From: Anoplopoma fimbria
Lineage: Eukaryota > Chordata > Actinopteri > Perciformes > Anoplopomatidae
DNA length: 64,000 nucleotides
Direction: 5' to 3'
Assembly: GCF_027596085.1 (NCBI RefSeq)
Contig: NC_072457.1
Span: 30,016,898-30,080,897, forward strand
Part shown: one piece after another, positions 49,938-63,860 of the stretch
Layout of the letters: every line of letters begins with the position of its first letter
Numbering within the stretch: the stretch's first letter is position 1
Program-made: the position numbers and the translations under genes
Notes under the pieces: model-generated
Seen by the model: the letters and a program-made list of their open reading frames with translations, nothing else
Databases searched by the model: none
Told to the model about the DNA's origin: nothing

Positions 49938-50391
49938 TCGGTCAGTTGGTTTACCACTTTGGTCCAAACTGAAATATCTCAACAACTTTTGGATGGATTG
50001 CCTCAAAATGCTGTACAGATATGCATGAGGAGGATTCATTATATTGACTTTGATGATCCCCAGACTGTTCCTTTACTATGATGTTGACATTATTGTTTTT
50101 TAGTAAAAAATCTCAACAGTTGGATTCTCATATAAATAAGATTGTTCAGAATAAATCATGATCACTTTGGTGATCCCTTAACTTTTCATGAAGCACCACT
50201 GTTAGGTCGAAATTTCAAATCATCAGATTTGTTTTATCAATGAAATTTCCATCAGCCTCATCTCAAGGTAGTATATTGGGCTAATTAGCAAATGTTACCA
50301 TGCTAACAAGGCAAACTAAGATGATGACCAAAGCATAGATTATATCTGCTAAACATCAGCATGTTAGCATTGTCATTGTGAGCATGTTCCA
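49938..50391 (+). repeat. Dispersed repeat family A, copy 3
   Basis: The best-preserved copy. It has GTTGGTTTACCACTTTGGTC, AAATATCTCAACAACTTTTG, a GATGGATTGCC block, CTTTGATGATCCCCAGACTG, a TAGGTCGAAATTTC block, ATGCTAACAAGGCAAACTAA and CATGTTAGCATTGTCATTGT. The short frames 49825-50081 lie across it and are not genes. Confidence 0.7.
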
Positions 50392-52216
50392 GTGGTTTTT
50401 TTGAGGTATAGAGAAAGTACATTTTATTTTACTTTATTGCTCTTTTTCACCACATTTCAAAGGGAAATGTTATTTTTACTCCTTTCTGTATATGACAGTA
50501 TGAGTAACTACTTACTTTAGGATAATAATTATTTAGAAAACATCTGATCAACTTGTAAAATATGATGCATTTATAAACTAGTTTTATCCCCACCTTAACC
50601 ACCTTAACCAGCTAAACATTACAATGCTGCTTACACAGTAATGCATTAGAAATAATAATCGAGTCAGAATATTATTTATTCTGTCACCTAATGACTACTT
50701 TCAATTTTATTCAATTTAGATGCTAAAAGCACCATTTTGAAAAAATACAACTTCATAGAACCACTAGTGTGGACTCTTGCTGCTTGCTTACTATCTCAGA
50801 CTGGTGTAAGCCTTTGGGGAGATCATGCATTTGGTATTTATTGTGTCTCTTTACGTGGATAATCTTGCTAACTACTGAACCAATTAGTCATATATTTTAG
50901 AAGTAATCATCAACTCACTTACCTAATCTGTTAAAGGCCACATTTGGGCTTTTGTCATGGATCAAAAATTGACATGCATTGAAAAGTTTGGTCTCATTTT
51001 GAACCACAGCTTTTTCAGATTAATTCCATTCCCATCTTGAGGGAGCTGGGAGTGAGACTATGGAGCAGAGCTATATAGCTTCCAAACCCTGGTTGGAGCT
51101 GGAAGATGCAACGCATTGGCCAGTCTGCTTTCGGGGGGCTTAACTAAGCCAATTGAGTGAGATTCAACTCTTCTTTTTAGGGAGGTAGGTGGGAGACGCA
51201 CCTGGTGGAGATCTGCAGTGTACTTTTCTAGTGGTACACATGGTATCACATTTTAAATAGCAGATCATATAATATAATTATACCAGTGTTCCACAATATT
51301 GTGCTTTTTACAGTATTTCAACACGTCTGGTTTGTACCTTATGATACTATTATATCAGATTACATTTTACAGCATTGTATGCAGATTAGCAAAATGACAC
51401 AGCCTGGCTAGACAAACTCTCATGTCTATCACCTCTCCTCACTCTTTCTTCTTCCCCATTCACCTTTTCAGTCCACGGAAACCTGTTTCCGACAGACAGT
51501 CCATCCTTTCTCGACTGAATTACCTTCCAGCAACAGCTGCCAAATGTGTACAAGCTTTTAACACTGACTCAATTGGCTTGTTTTCATGCCATCTAAACAC
51601 ACACATGCACACCTGCGCACTAAACCGACACACTCATACACATTTGCAAATGTGTGCCATCCTCAACAGCTGCCTTTAGTTTTGTGTAAAATCAACACTA
51701 AAGCTTTCTACCACACATTAGCTGTGGGCTGAAATTTCCCTATTGTTCAGCTGTATAAGGTGTTTATATGATGAAACCAATTTACTGAAATAGAACAAAA
51801 GACAGCCAGAGAATTAGAAAAGTACCTTAGATTTCAGCACAGTATGCGCAACTAATTTGGGCATTAATAATATATTATAAATTTTCTAAATGCAAAATCT
51901 TAAGATATAATAAAAATGACAATTACTTGCCCCCTTTATTGTTACAGCTGTATAACCTCTAATTACTGCCAGTAGGTAAAGATATGTTATGTGATTATAG
52001 CCCCTGTCAATGTTTTATAATGGCATAAGCTTTTATTTGCAGAAAAATGAGACAGACCAAACTAAAAAAAAAGCCAAATTCTGCATACCAACTGAAACTG
52101 ATGAGTGGGAGTGGACAAATGTGACAACCTAACAATGATAATAAGGCATGCAAATGTATCACATTTCAACGAAATTCGCCTGCATTTTTAATCTACAACA
52201 GGTCACTTATGGCATG
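50392..52216. other. Unassigned DNA
   Basis: No gene recognised. The block 51000-51240 is GC-richer with a 63-residue minus frame that I cannot identify. Short CA-rich stretch at 51598-51645. Confidence 0.5.
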
Positions 52217-52301
52217 TGTACAGATTGTAAAGCCCTCTGAGGCAAATTTGTAATTTGTGATTCTGGGCTATACAAAATAAACTGAATTGAATTGAATTGA
52301 A
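52217..52301 (+). mobile_element. Very short 3' fragment of the retroelement at 47656
   Basis: GTACAGATTGTAAAGCCCTC, TGAGGCAAATTTGTAATTTG, then TGAATTGAATTGAATTGAA as tail. Only the last 85 bp are present, as in extreme 5' truncation during reverse transcription. It gives the orientation of the family: the TGAAT tail is the 3' end. Confidence 0.8.
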
Positions 52302-53352
52302 CTTATGTGATTTGGGTTAGCGTTAGGGTCAGAAGCAGCTCTTTGCTCTGCTGAGCTAAAAGTACAAGTTCTGCCCGTCAACTTTGAACCATATGCTGTT
52401 AGCAACATATGCTAAGGTAAGCACAACAATCCAATTGTCAGTCACATTGTTCCAATTGCAAATGTAATGCTGGACCTGTAAGACCTGCATTTAGTCCGTA
52501 ACAACAACAGAAAGAGAGAGAGAGATTTGTGCATAAGACAGAGAACAGTGTGGCAGGGTTGCGCCACCACTGTAGGGTAAGTGAATAGAAACACATCTAA
52601 CAAGCTTACACACATTCAGCAGTATCACCGAGATATGCTGATCACTGGATGTGGAAAAACCCAACTGGAGCCAAACCTCAGAACACAAATGTATAAAACA
52701 GCATTAATAAATTATTAAGAGGAACAAGCTGTAAACACAAAATGTATTTTATTACCTTATAAAGTTTTTCTAATAAACATGTTAGAAGGCAATTGCTTAT
52801 TTACATATATAGCAGACATAGAGCAAAATCTGCAAAAACAAAATGCAGTTTACTTGTTCATATACTCACAGGAAAAGGGGCCTCCCACATGTATCATGTA
52901 CCAGTAGGCAATGGGAGGGGGAATGAGGGGGATGCCACAATATTTACAAGCCACCTAATGTTTACTAGTCTGTTCCGGGAAAACTCTAGAGTGAGGATTA
53001 AAATGAACATCCAGAAGACTCTCAGGCAAACGCAAACTTAATTTTCATGTGTTGTGTTCATTGCCCAAACTTCCGTTGAATAAGTTGCTTCTGCAAAAAT
53101 GCATTGTGTTATCTGCATTGTCATACTGCTGTTAACTTTTTTGCAAAGGTATTTTATTTTGTATCAAAGAGTTGCCTTACTTCTCGGTCTGTCAGCATGT
53201 TTTGCAGGTGAACATTGGACCAAACTGTGTGGAAACTCCTTGCCTCTACCTTCTGGTTGGAGACAAAGCTCAGTAATAAGCACAGAGGTCAGCATTTTCT
53301 ATTTCTGTGACTACACCCACAAAAACCGCACATGCACAATCCAACCGCACAT

Positions 53353-53353
<1 letters not shown>
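52302..53353. other. Unassigned DNA
   Basis: No gene recognised. The frame 53099-53722 starts with a hydrophobic stretch but runs through the CA array; no domain. Confidence 0.5.

Positions 53354-53418
<65 letters not shown>
53354..53418. repeat. (CA)n microsatellite
   Basis: About 32 CA units. It creates the HTHT segment of the 207-residue frame crossing it. Confidence 0.97.
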
Positions 53419-53423
<5 letters not shown>

Positions 53424-54327
53424 GACTAAATGACAAGCACTTCTGTTCCTTGGGACCTTTTCGAACGAGAGTTTTGTTCCACTTTAGTTTCTGCCAGTTC
53501 AAAATTATGCTACCATCAGCGTCTGTAACCTTTTTCATTCAAGTTTTGACTGACAGTCTACCCAGTGAGGCTGCCTGGCAGAGTGGAGTAATAAGGGAGA
53601 CAATGGACATGTCTCTCTTACATAAGCATAATTTTGTTGTTTGCCAGACAGGAGAAATTGGAAAAGAAAGGCATTGTGGGAGAGAAAGAGAGAGAGACTG
53701 GTCGCAGACATCGGTAATGTGAGAGGAGGGATCACATCCCACTTGCTTGGGTGCACACAAGGATGATCCTGAATCTAAATACCACATTCAGCAATGCAGC
53801 AATAATGCATTTAACACAAACACTATATGTTTGTAATTTATATTGAAAACCCATCTAAAAACAAGTATAAATCTCACAAAATTCACTTCTTGGCCACAAA
53901 CAAAGTGTGTGGACAGCCAAATATTACACCTATATGTGATTGATGAATGTTAATCCAAAACAGTGGGGAGTCTTGATTTCATCTTAACAGGGAAAACTTG
54001 ACACATTGCCAAATTTAAAACCTTAACTAGTTTGCATTGCTCATTTCTAGATGGGCCTCACAAACGGATACAACTCCACACACTGGGTAATAAATGCATC
54101 AAAGAGCACAAACCACAATAGAATTAAGATAATAAGAATGAATATTGTTCTATGATACGCTTTGAGACTTCTGGGATTATGTAATGTGAAACATGAGCAT
54201 TAGTGAAGTGACCAAGCCTGGCTGGAAGTCAACATTCCACTTAATCCAAAAGGTGTATGATAGGCAAGGAGGGCATTGCCATGTTTAAACAGGAAAGGGT
54301 ATTTCCCCAAACTCTGCCAAAAAGTTG
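53419..54327. other. Unassigned AT-rich DNA
   Basis: No gene or transposon recognised. Confidence 0.5.
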
Positions 54328-54350
54328 GCATTTACATTTACATTTATTAG
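54328..54350 (-). repeat. Possible L2 or SINE tail remnant
   Basis: On the minus strand this reads TAATAAATGTAAATGTAAAT, like the TAAATG tail repeats of some L2-driven elements. No body adjoins it, so it may be chance. Confidence 0.3.
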
Positions 54351-54372
54351 AAATAAAACACCAAACAGCCTG

Positions 54373-54422
54373 CTGACCTCATCACTCCCCACATGTTCAG
54401 GAGTAGAGAGTGATGAGGTCAG
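54373..54422. repeat. 15-bp perfect inverted repeat, 20-base loop
   Basis: CTGACCTCATCACTC (54373-54387) and its exact reverse complement at 54408-54422. No transposon family recognised. Confidence 0.9.
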
Positions 54423-57295
54423 TGACAATAATATCTCCCCCCCTAGGGGAAGGTAGACTCAAAGGGTCAATCCAAATGTCTTCACTGTGCTTGCAGACTA
54501 GCAGGCTCAGGTGAGGGCTGTCTCCATATCCACAATTTCTGCTGACAGTCCGTGAGTCCACTTGGGTTGTAGACTTCAACAGGCTTTGCTTGGAAGATTA
54601 TCCATAGTTCATAGCATAGGTGTATGAATAAAATTCATATAAAACTCAACTCAAATGTATTCTCACATATCATTTATTTGTATTACAATAAATGCAAGGA
54701 GCACAGCTCCAGTTCACACACATAAGCTTGCATGCCAATGCAAACACTTGTTAAAGTGCAATAAATGGATATAAACACAAACACATGAACCCATTTCACA
54801 TGGGTGGTAACAGGTCTTTAATTTTATATTAAATTGAAAGCAGGACATAGTATTAACTTGAACAGCATTGTTGTAGAGAGAAGGGAAAGGAGAGAAGAAA
54901 CCAAAGCAAGATATTGTCATCTGTATGATTCGCCATGCCGCCATAGCAAAGAAAAACAACACCTTATTTGATAAATAACATCTTGTTTGCTGCTGATAAA
55001 GCAATTCATATTCTCTCTACCAACAAATGGGGCTCCCAAATCTCATAAACTTCCCCTAACCTTTCATAAATCTTCTTTCTTTCTTTTAACCTCTCATTCT
55101 TTGATTTCTGTCTTTGCGACCACCTCCCTTTTGGATCAGCGGCGCTGCTTTATTGTCTAGATAAGTCGCGGCCAGCAGGATTCATTTCAAGCACAATGCA
55201 CTTTTGTTATGAAGGTAGAGGGATTACTGCTTCAGATTAGCTGATATCATCTCTTACTCTTTCCATAAAGAGCAAAAAAGGGCTTGAAAAAAATGTAAAT
55301 TTCCTAGCTGCACAATCACAGATTTAAAAGTTTTCCTCTCAGCTCCTCCCTTTATTGCTGTGGACATTTCTACATTTGATTAATAAAAGGGAACAGAGTT
55401 TTTTTGCATCAATATGTTTTCATGTCGATAAAGACTTCAAAACAGAGGTAAGTAAAGCTCAGAATCCAGAAGAACACAATTAAATCCAATCTACTGCTCT
55501 GATTCGTGGCAGATAGAGCTTTTTGGATCTGGTGGTGTTGCGCAGGATTTGGGCCCTCCAGAATCATGTCACATTGACAGGGTTTAATAGGGGGCAGGGG
55601 CTTTAAATGTCCAAGTGCAGTAGAGTTATGATGTTCCTCACGTCATTATCACTATCAGTCTGGGTTTGATAGACGACAGAGCGAGAGAGTGAAGGAGACA
55701 AAGAGATGGCGGGAAGCAGTAAATGAGACGGTGTGTGTGTTTCTGCAGTGCTCTCCAGGCCGTCTGATTCCTCTCATTATCTTATTCCTGTTTTGCCTCC
55801 CCCGTTTTCTGAGAAAAACATTTTTGTTCCCCAAGCATGGCTCTATATCCCTCGAGATGAGTAGCCAGCTCAAACACCCAAAATTGAATCCTCAGGAATT
55901 TCGATTTTTGTTTTTCTCCCTACTGCCTGAAGTCCTAAGAATGCCTGCTTCACCAATATCTCCTGGCAAAGAAAGAGCTGCAGCTTATATAAATAATGAC
56001 AAAGAGGTAATAGAGCTTTAAATTCACCACTCAATAGTGGAGATAAAGATTTCAGCAAATTCAGGGCTGCGCACACACACACACACCACCTGCCTCTATG
56101 CCATCTCCATGTCCCCGACGAATTCCCATAGACGGAGGAGATTGTTTTCTCGTGGATCCCCTTCCTCTAACATCCTCCCCATCCCCCCTCCACTCTCCCC
56201 CAGTGTGTCACTTTGCTTTTTTCCCCTCAGTCTAATTATTTAGCGAGCAAGGGAGGCACAAGGGAGGCAATCTGCTCTCCCTTGTTGCTGCTCAAGTGCC
56301 CATTAGAGGGAACGTGCTCCATCTTTCTAATGAACTGATCACGTTAAATGAGTTGAAAACTCTGATGCTTTGCTCACATGTGCAAAAGAAAACTGTGGTG
56401 GCAGGTAGGAATGAAGGGGATTTAGGGGGCAAAAACTAGAATGCGGGAGCACAGCACAATTATGACGAAAGAAGAGATGAGTGTCTGAGAGTTACAGTAA
56501 GTAGTTACCCTCATTGTGTTTGGACTCTTTTTGGCTGATTTACTCGCTCTTCCTCTCTATTTCCTTCCCGTACTCAAACACACGTACACACATATTTTCA
56601 GAATGTGTTCTAGTTCTACTACTCTTTTTCTTCTAAAGGCTGTAGCTGCACAGTTTCACACCCTTTAACAATTAAATCTCGCTGACGCTGCAGCATGGAG
56701 TGCAGAAGTAAGGCTCGATCTTGTGAGTCCATGAGAAGCCAGTCCGTGGGCAAGTCGAGGAGTCTTGGCTAGTTCAAACATTTCTGTAATAACAGCAGGA
56801 CAGTGAGACAAAGTTTTAGACAGAAGAGATTATTATGGATATATCCATTTATGGACATGGACTGGTGGTGGATATTTGTATTTGCCCCATATCGTTGAGT
56901 ACAGGAAGTTTAGTTTGGTATGCAACACCCTTTCTGAATGCCCTGTGACCCAGACTGTCAAAATATATATAATCTGATTAAGTCAATTTGTGTCATGGTG
57001 TTTCCAAACATTGTTAAACTTAAGTTGTATACATGTACAAGCTGCAGTTCAAAAACATTCCTGTAATTAACATTATAGACAGTTGTGCTATTTATTTGTA
57101 TCTAAATCATTTCTTATCAACAATATGCCAGTATATAAGTGCCTTAACCTTTTACAGTTAGAATTATGGCCAATGAACCACTATTGAATGTTAAAAACAT
57201 TTTTAATTTCCTTGCTGTACTGAAAACATACTGAACCATCGCCCCAGAATTCGGGTGTGTTCCAGTCCTGGTATAGACTGAATAAAGTTATGAAG
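54423..57295. other. Long unassigned stretch
   Basis: About 2.9 kb, no gene recognised. The blocks 55120-55260 and 56270-56400 are repeat-poor with mixed composition and could be conserved regulatory DNA; this is a guess. The frame 55689-56021 has no domain. Confidence 0.5.
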
Positions 57296-57580
57296 ACGTA
57301 AGTATCCACGCCGCCATGAATCTCGAGTATTCTTCATACATAAACGTTTCACTATCCAGTGCTGTGGCAGATGCTGATTGGTCTTGGAATATGGAAAATA
57401 AATCTCCATTTGTTTCAGAAAGACGAGTGAAAGAAACGCTGAATGAGAGATTACGCTTAGTTGCAGAAGCTAGTGGAAAAGAGGCTAACCCGGAGAGGAT
57501 GTCATGCTTTTTGGTCTCTGTAGTCAGCATTACAAATGGGGTGGATTCTTTGGTCATCTCAATGATTCGACATTAACGGT
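57296..57580 (+). other. Segment open on both strands, unassigned
   Basis: An 86-residue plus-strand frame (57316-57576) begins at an ATG in the context CGCCGCCATGA, an excellent vertebrate start context. An 89-residue minus-strand frame (57288-57557) covers the same bases. The plus frame contains an ERRVKETLNERLRLVAEA stretch that would be a charged helix. I do not recognise either product and see no splice context I trust. It may be a retrocopy piece, a transposon fragment or chance. Confidence 0.25.
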
Positions 57581-58744
<1,164 letters not shown>

Positions 58745-59010
58745 TGCTGGGTCAGTGCCCGTTATCTGATACCGACACATCCAAGCACCCTTTAGCATCT
58801 GTATCGGATGCACTGGGTTTTCAGCTATCTCCAATGTAACCTCATCCATGGGTCAAACAGTCACAGGACTTTCACCCAGCTGTTCGTATCCCTAATAAAA
58901 CTAAGTCAACAATTAAGTTAAATTTACCATAGTTTGATAAATACCCAAGCCACATCTTTTCCGACACCTAACCAAGTTGTTTTGTAGTTTCCCAACTGGG
59001 GATTCCAAAT
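58745..59010 (+). repeat. Dispersed repeat family B, longest member
   Basis: Has in order CTGATACCGACACATCC, AAGCACCCTTTAGCATCTGT, a CTGGGTTTTCAGC block, GGGTCAAACAGTCACAGGAC then TTTCACC, and CCTAACCAAGTTGTTTTGTA. It links blocks seen separately at 5955-6330 and 19893-20135. No coding frame. Confidence 0.5.
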
Positions 59011-59520
59011 GGAAGCGAGACGCAAACAACACGAGAGCGATACATCAGCAGCACATAAGGGTGCTTTGATCCAATCCACACTTACTCCGTCTCTGCCCGT
59101 CTGTCTGCAGCAGCTTCTGGGGAGCTGAGTGGACAGCTGCTTGCTAAGCTGCCTTCACCAAGCTGACTGACTGACAGCAGATATTTACTGGACCCGAAAT
59201 TGTTTTCACGACGGCTCCGTGGTAAGAAATCAATAGTATGTGTATGGATCCATTGATTTTATTTCCCTGCTCACAGTAACGAGTGAGGGGAATCTGCCTG
59301 TAGTTAGACAGGCAAGGTCACAAACAGAGTGAGAGCCTTGATCAATAAATGCAGATTCAAAACCAATAGCAGGATATTTGTGTGATTTAAACAGCTGTCT
59401 CTTGGGAATATGCTTCATTACACGCGAAAATTGACTTGAAGCTAAAAAAAATGCAGGGGGTCCACGTCAAATGTGCGTCTCACCAAGTCAGTGTGGATTG
59501 ATACATTTAATTAAATGGAG
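59011..59520. other. Unassigned DNA
   Basis: GC-richer at 59080-59220, with AGCTGCTTGCTAAGCTG and CAAGCTGACTGACTGACAGC. No gene recognised. Confidence 0.45.
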
Positions 59521-59563
59521 GTTTGAAGTTTGAAATTTTAAGTTTGAAGTTTGAAGTTTGAAG
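59521..59563. repeat. (AGTTTGA)n heptamer repeat
   Basis: About six units of a 7-bp repeat, one altered to AAATTTTA. It runs directly into the block shared with 20283-20315. Confidence 0.85.
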
Positions 59564-59610
59564 CGTAGGGCCATTGACCAAGCATCGGTATTATTTGATT
59601 CATAAAGTCT

Positions 59611-62600
59611 CATACTTGATCTACTTTAATATATAAATGTTATTAAACATGAGGATTCCATTTTTTGGGGCTTTGGGTAATGTTTCAGCGAAATTGTCAT
59701 ATCCACATGGAAACTAATAATTATGTAGCCTACCAAGAGTTAAGATTAAACTGGGCAAGTTTGACATGTTTCCTCACCCCTTTCTATATTTGCTGAAGAA
59801 CTAGTGGCAATATTCAAAAAACAATATGACATTGCTAAGTTAGAGGCTTCAGCATATTGATATACAATTAGCTGATGATACAACAGGAGGACACTCCTGA
59901 GGTTTCAGAAAAGGACACTAACAAGGTTGTTTGATTTTATTTGCCCAGAAAACTGTTGCGAGGTGAAGAAAAAAGCGAAACCTTGGCCTCTTCAGGGTAA
60001 CGAGGAAATATTTTTGAGAATGTGATGTTGCTGTAGAATTTTCTAAGCATAATTTGCTGTGACCCGTCAGGACATTTACATCAAAATACTGCAAAGATGG
60101 CCTTTCAGTTTTGCGATGTGGTTCAGCTTAAGTGATGGGTTCAAACAAATCTAACCACATCTTTGGGGAAATGTCAACAACTGAGTATTTATTTCATAAA
60201 AGACATAGCAATAGTTATATGGTAGGACTGAATGAGGTCCAGTGTTCGAGAAAAGGTTTCTTTAAAAAAAACAAAAAAACATAAATGACTCATTTTCAGT
60301 CCACCTCCTCTCACCAGCTGCAAGGGAAGATTTCAGTTGTCCTTCTCTTGTGCCCTTTCTGAGGCAAACAGCCTAAAGACACTCTACTACTACCTGAACA
60401 CCAAATAACTCTAAATATCAAATAGCAGACTTAACTCATATGATCCAGTATGTTATGGGACCATTGTTAACTAACATTAACAATAGGAAATGTCAGGGCA
60501 AGCATTACTGCTCTGTCTCTCATTGATAGCTCAGCCATCACTGCATACACACATCAGCTTTCTAAAGGATTGATAATTATTTATATAAATAAAAAGTGCA
60601 GGTCATAAAATATAGTTATCAGTGTGAAGCATGATAAGTAACTCCTCAGCACTTTAGCCATGTTTTTCTCTTCACTTTCAGTAACGGGGTCTTCCTGCCA
60701 CAGAAAAGAATCCCAACTGATGCATGGGAACATACATAAAATCTACTAATAGTTTCAAACTAATTTACTTAAAAAACAAAACAACTGCAGGTATTACATG
60801 TAATAGTATTAATATTGTATAAGTAGTGACCCGGGAATACAAATGTTTCTTTCCATTTTACCTAGAACCAATTTATTACTCTCAATCTGGTCCATTGAAC
60901 CTTTGTTGTAACCAATTTCATCCCATCCCAATCCTGCCACTTTAACTTAAGATCCAGTATAAATCCTGAGAAGTTAATTTCTATAAATAAAAAAAGGAGA
61001 AGCTGTTGGCACGGCATGTAGAGGCCCTAGTAACTGCACGAGGGACGTCAAAACAGTCAAAATGAAGCCTCAAATGTTTGTGGTAATATCTGACACTATT
61101 AGCCCTCACTGTGCAGTTTTGAACACAAATAATTGTGTCTTAATCTTTACTCCATTAATAATGTGTCATGTTAACCACCATTTTTAAGTATTAAGGGAAT
61201 GGCTTGACATTTTGAGAATACACTTTGTTGTAATGATTGCAAAGTGGAAAAGAGACACTCTGGGCCAGGCCAAGACATACTTCAGCACATAAAACTCTGT
61301 AAAGCAGTGGTCAAACATGTCCATGCCAAATGGATGGGACCGAAGGCTTTGTGACGACTGTCAGGGACAGTTAGCTGATAAGCTAACCACTTACTAGCAA
61401 TCCAGCCTGTTCGAGCTTGCACTAGTCAATGTATCCTCATACACTGGCTTGTATGATATCTAACATGAAGTTACTCCTCATTTGTTATGCGTTTCCTACA
61501 AAACACGTGTCAATTTCAGCTCATTACATGCATACATCTTTTCAAAATAGTCTTTACAGAAAACTCAGTTAGGTTAAGGCAACAAACTACTTGGTTAGGT
61601 TTAGGAAAAAGATCTTGAAATACCTGCTTAATAACCATAGTGTCGTTACTGAAGTAGCAATTTACATGAAAAGAAAACATATGTGCTGACTTCTCATTTA
61701 ACATGGGCAACAAACAGCGTCTCTTGGCTCAAATATTGCTGGTAGTTGGAGCAATCCAACTCCACTCCCACTTAATACTGTCAAGACTGCCTGCTATTGG
61801 TTAACGGCATTCATTTCTCAGTATAAGTTCACCAAAGTTGAACTTGACACAGAACAATCACTCCCACAAAGCAACTCACTGATTGCTCTTTTACAGATAT
61901 ACAGGTATCTTCTTCAATTTGAGTTTTAGGTTATTAGCAGAAATATTAAAGGTAGAAAATGGCTGAAGGAAATGAGTTGAGAGGACTGGAATGGAGATAA
62001 AGAGTAGAGGAAATAGTGAAAGGTAAGGAGAGTAAGAGTTTATGAGCAGGAGCAAAGATCGTAGAAGGGAGGGGCAGAAAAGACGAAGAGGAAAGGAATT
62101 GTTAAGAGTAATAGAGGTGAGAGGCCAGAAGATAAGAGAATGGACAGAATGTGGCAACGGAAAGATTTACCGCTGCAGGACTGTGAGAGGTGTGTAGAAG
62201 GTGCCAGTGGAGCTCATTACTGCTTATCTCCATGGTAGGGGAAAAAGTCTATGCGTGTCTATGTGTGTGAAGGTGTGTGTTGCTCAAACACACACTCAAT
62301 TTACATTTCACCACACCTCACAACCATATTATGAGATGAATCGTGGAATTTGATGAAGTGGATGTGGTGTTAAAGCTGCTTCCAAACTATGTGGAGTACA
62401 TTTATATCCCAGCATGCACTTATCGGCGAGTTATTTGCACACTCTGCATGAAAATGGAAACCTGGATTTGACGTGAGCAGCCTGAACATTTCAATTTGAG
62501 TGCTGCGCTCTTTCGGCGATCCCTCCGTCTCACTTTCTCTCACAGCCCGCTCTACCTCCGTGCACTTTGCCATCAATCTACGACCCTCCCCCTCGTTCAA

Positions 62601-63766
62601 CCACTCTCACTCCATCTTGCCGTCCCTCCATCTCAGCCCTCATCAATCTACTGGCTCGCTGTCGACCACACTCATGGCGCTGAGCTTCTTAACTCTTCCT
62701 CTCGCCCCTAACTACCCCTTCTCTCGCCCTCTTTCGTCGTCTCCTGCCCTGAGTTGCTCCCTCCATCAATCATGCATACAACTCACGCACTGCCAGTCTG
62801 GACCTCTCTCAACCACCGCCCACCCACTCAAGACATTAATCTCTATCAGCTGTCTACACTCGGTAAACTAGACAAGAGGCAGAGTTCTCACTTTGCTCTC
62901 TGTCTTTGTCCTCGTGTTTTCTGTCTCCCCTCTCTTTCTGTCATTGCAGCTTATGAACTAATCCTGTTCCACCTATGTAATAGGATTCATTTGATGGAAT
63001 CACTGAGACGTACTCCTTCTAATTTTACATCCTTTTACTCTACTATTTGTAACGTATTCCCTCTCCTTTTCTCTCTCCTCCCCTGCTTCTGTCACCTCTG
63101 TTATTTTCTTTTATCTACTAATACTGCATTGATTTTTGGGCTTTGGGAAGTTCAAACTAGATTGGTTGCTTTACATATCAGACCTTCACATATATGTTTA
63201 TACTTTTTTGACTTGATCAATTAATCAACTACTCAATCAACATAAAACACATCAGCAACTATCAGTCGTTACTCAAGCCCAAATGCCAAGTTATTATTTA
63301 TTTTATGCGATATTACATTGACTATCTTTGGAATTTTAGTGGGTATCCAAAAAGTATCCCACCAATGCATCTGTCTGTTGCCATCTGTCCTGTTTTACAA
63401 GAATTAGCAGTCTACCAGGAGTCTGCCAACATTCCCAGTCACGTCCCTCTTGCTCCTTCAACTTGTACAGATAAGTGTAGATGTTAAATAAATGTAGGAT
63501 TTAGTTCCTTCCCCAGTGACCTCAGTAGCCTTTGAACTGCACACTTCATAGACCTGTCACAGTGAGACAGCAGCCCTGCCACAACATAGAGCGACCTCAT
63601 AGACTAAATGAGCCTCACGATCCACTGACCACCTCACACTTTGACAATTTTCTCTCTCTCTATCTCTCACCCGCACACAAACACATACAGAACCCTTACT
63701 TTGTCATAACTCCTCTTTCCATCGCATGCACACACTATATACTGTATCCACGTGCATTTGGATTGA

Positions 63767-63767
<1 letters not shown>
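59611..63767. other. Long unassigned stretch
   Basis: About 4.2 kb without a recognised gene. Bases 61560-61620 (GGTTAAGGCAACAAACTACT, TTGGTTAGGTTTAGG) match a motif I recall from scattered fish repeats and may belong to family B. Bases 61955-62160 are purine-rich, and 62510-62860 and 63050-63100 pyrimidine-rich. The latter explain the S/L/P-rich frames at 62496-63224. Confidence 0.5.

Positions 63768-63859
<92 letters not shown>
63768..63859. repeat. (CA)n microsatellite
   Basis: About 46 uninterrupted CA units. HTHT and VCVC frames here are by-products. Confidence 0.98.

Positions 63860-63860
<1 letters not shown>

Noticed and set aside
53099..53722. 207-residue frame with a hydrophobic N-terminus resembling a signal peptide
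   Set aside because: It reads straight through a CA microsatellite, has no domain, and its hydrophobic start is short and embedded in AT-rich DNA.
62496..63224. Three overlapping frames of 71-156 residues on the plus strand
   Set aside because: The DNA is pyrimidine-rich, which removes stop codons and yields Ser/Leu/Pro-rich translations; overlapping frames are equally open.
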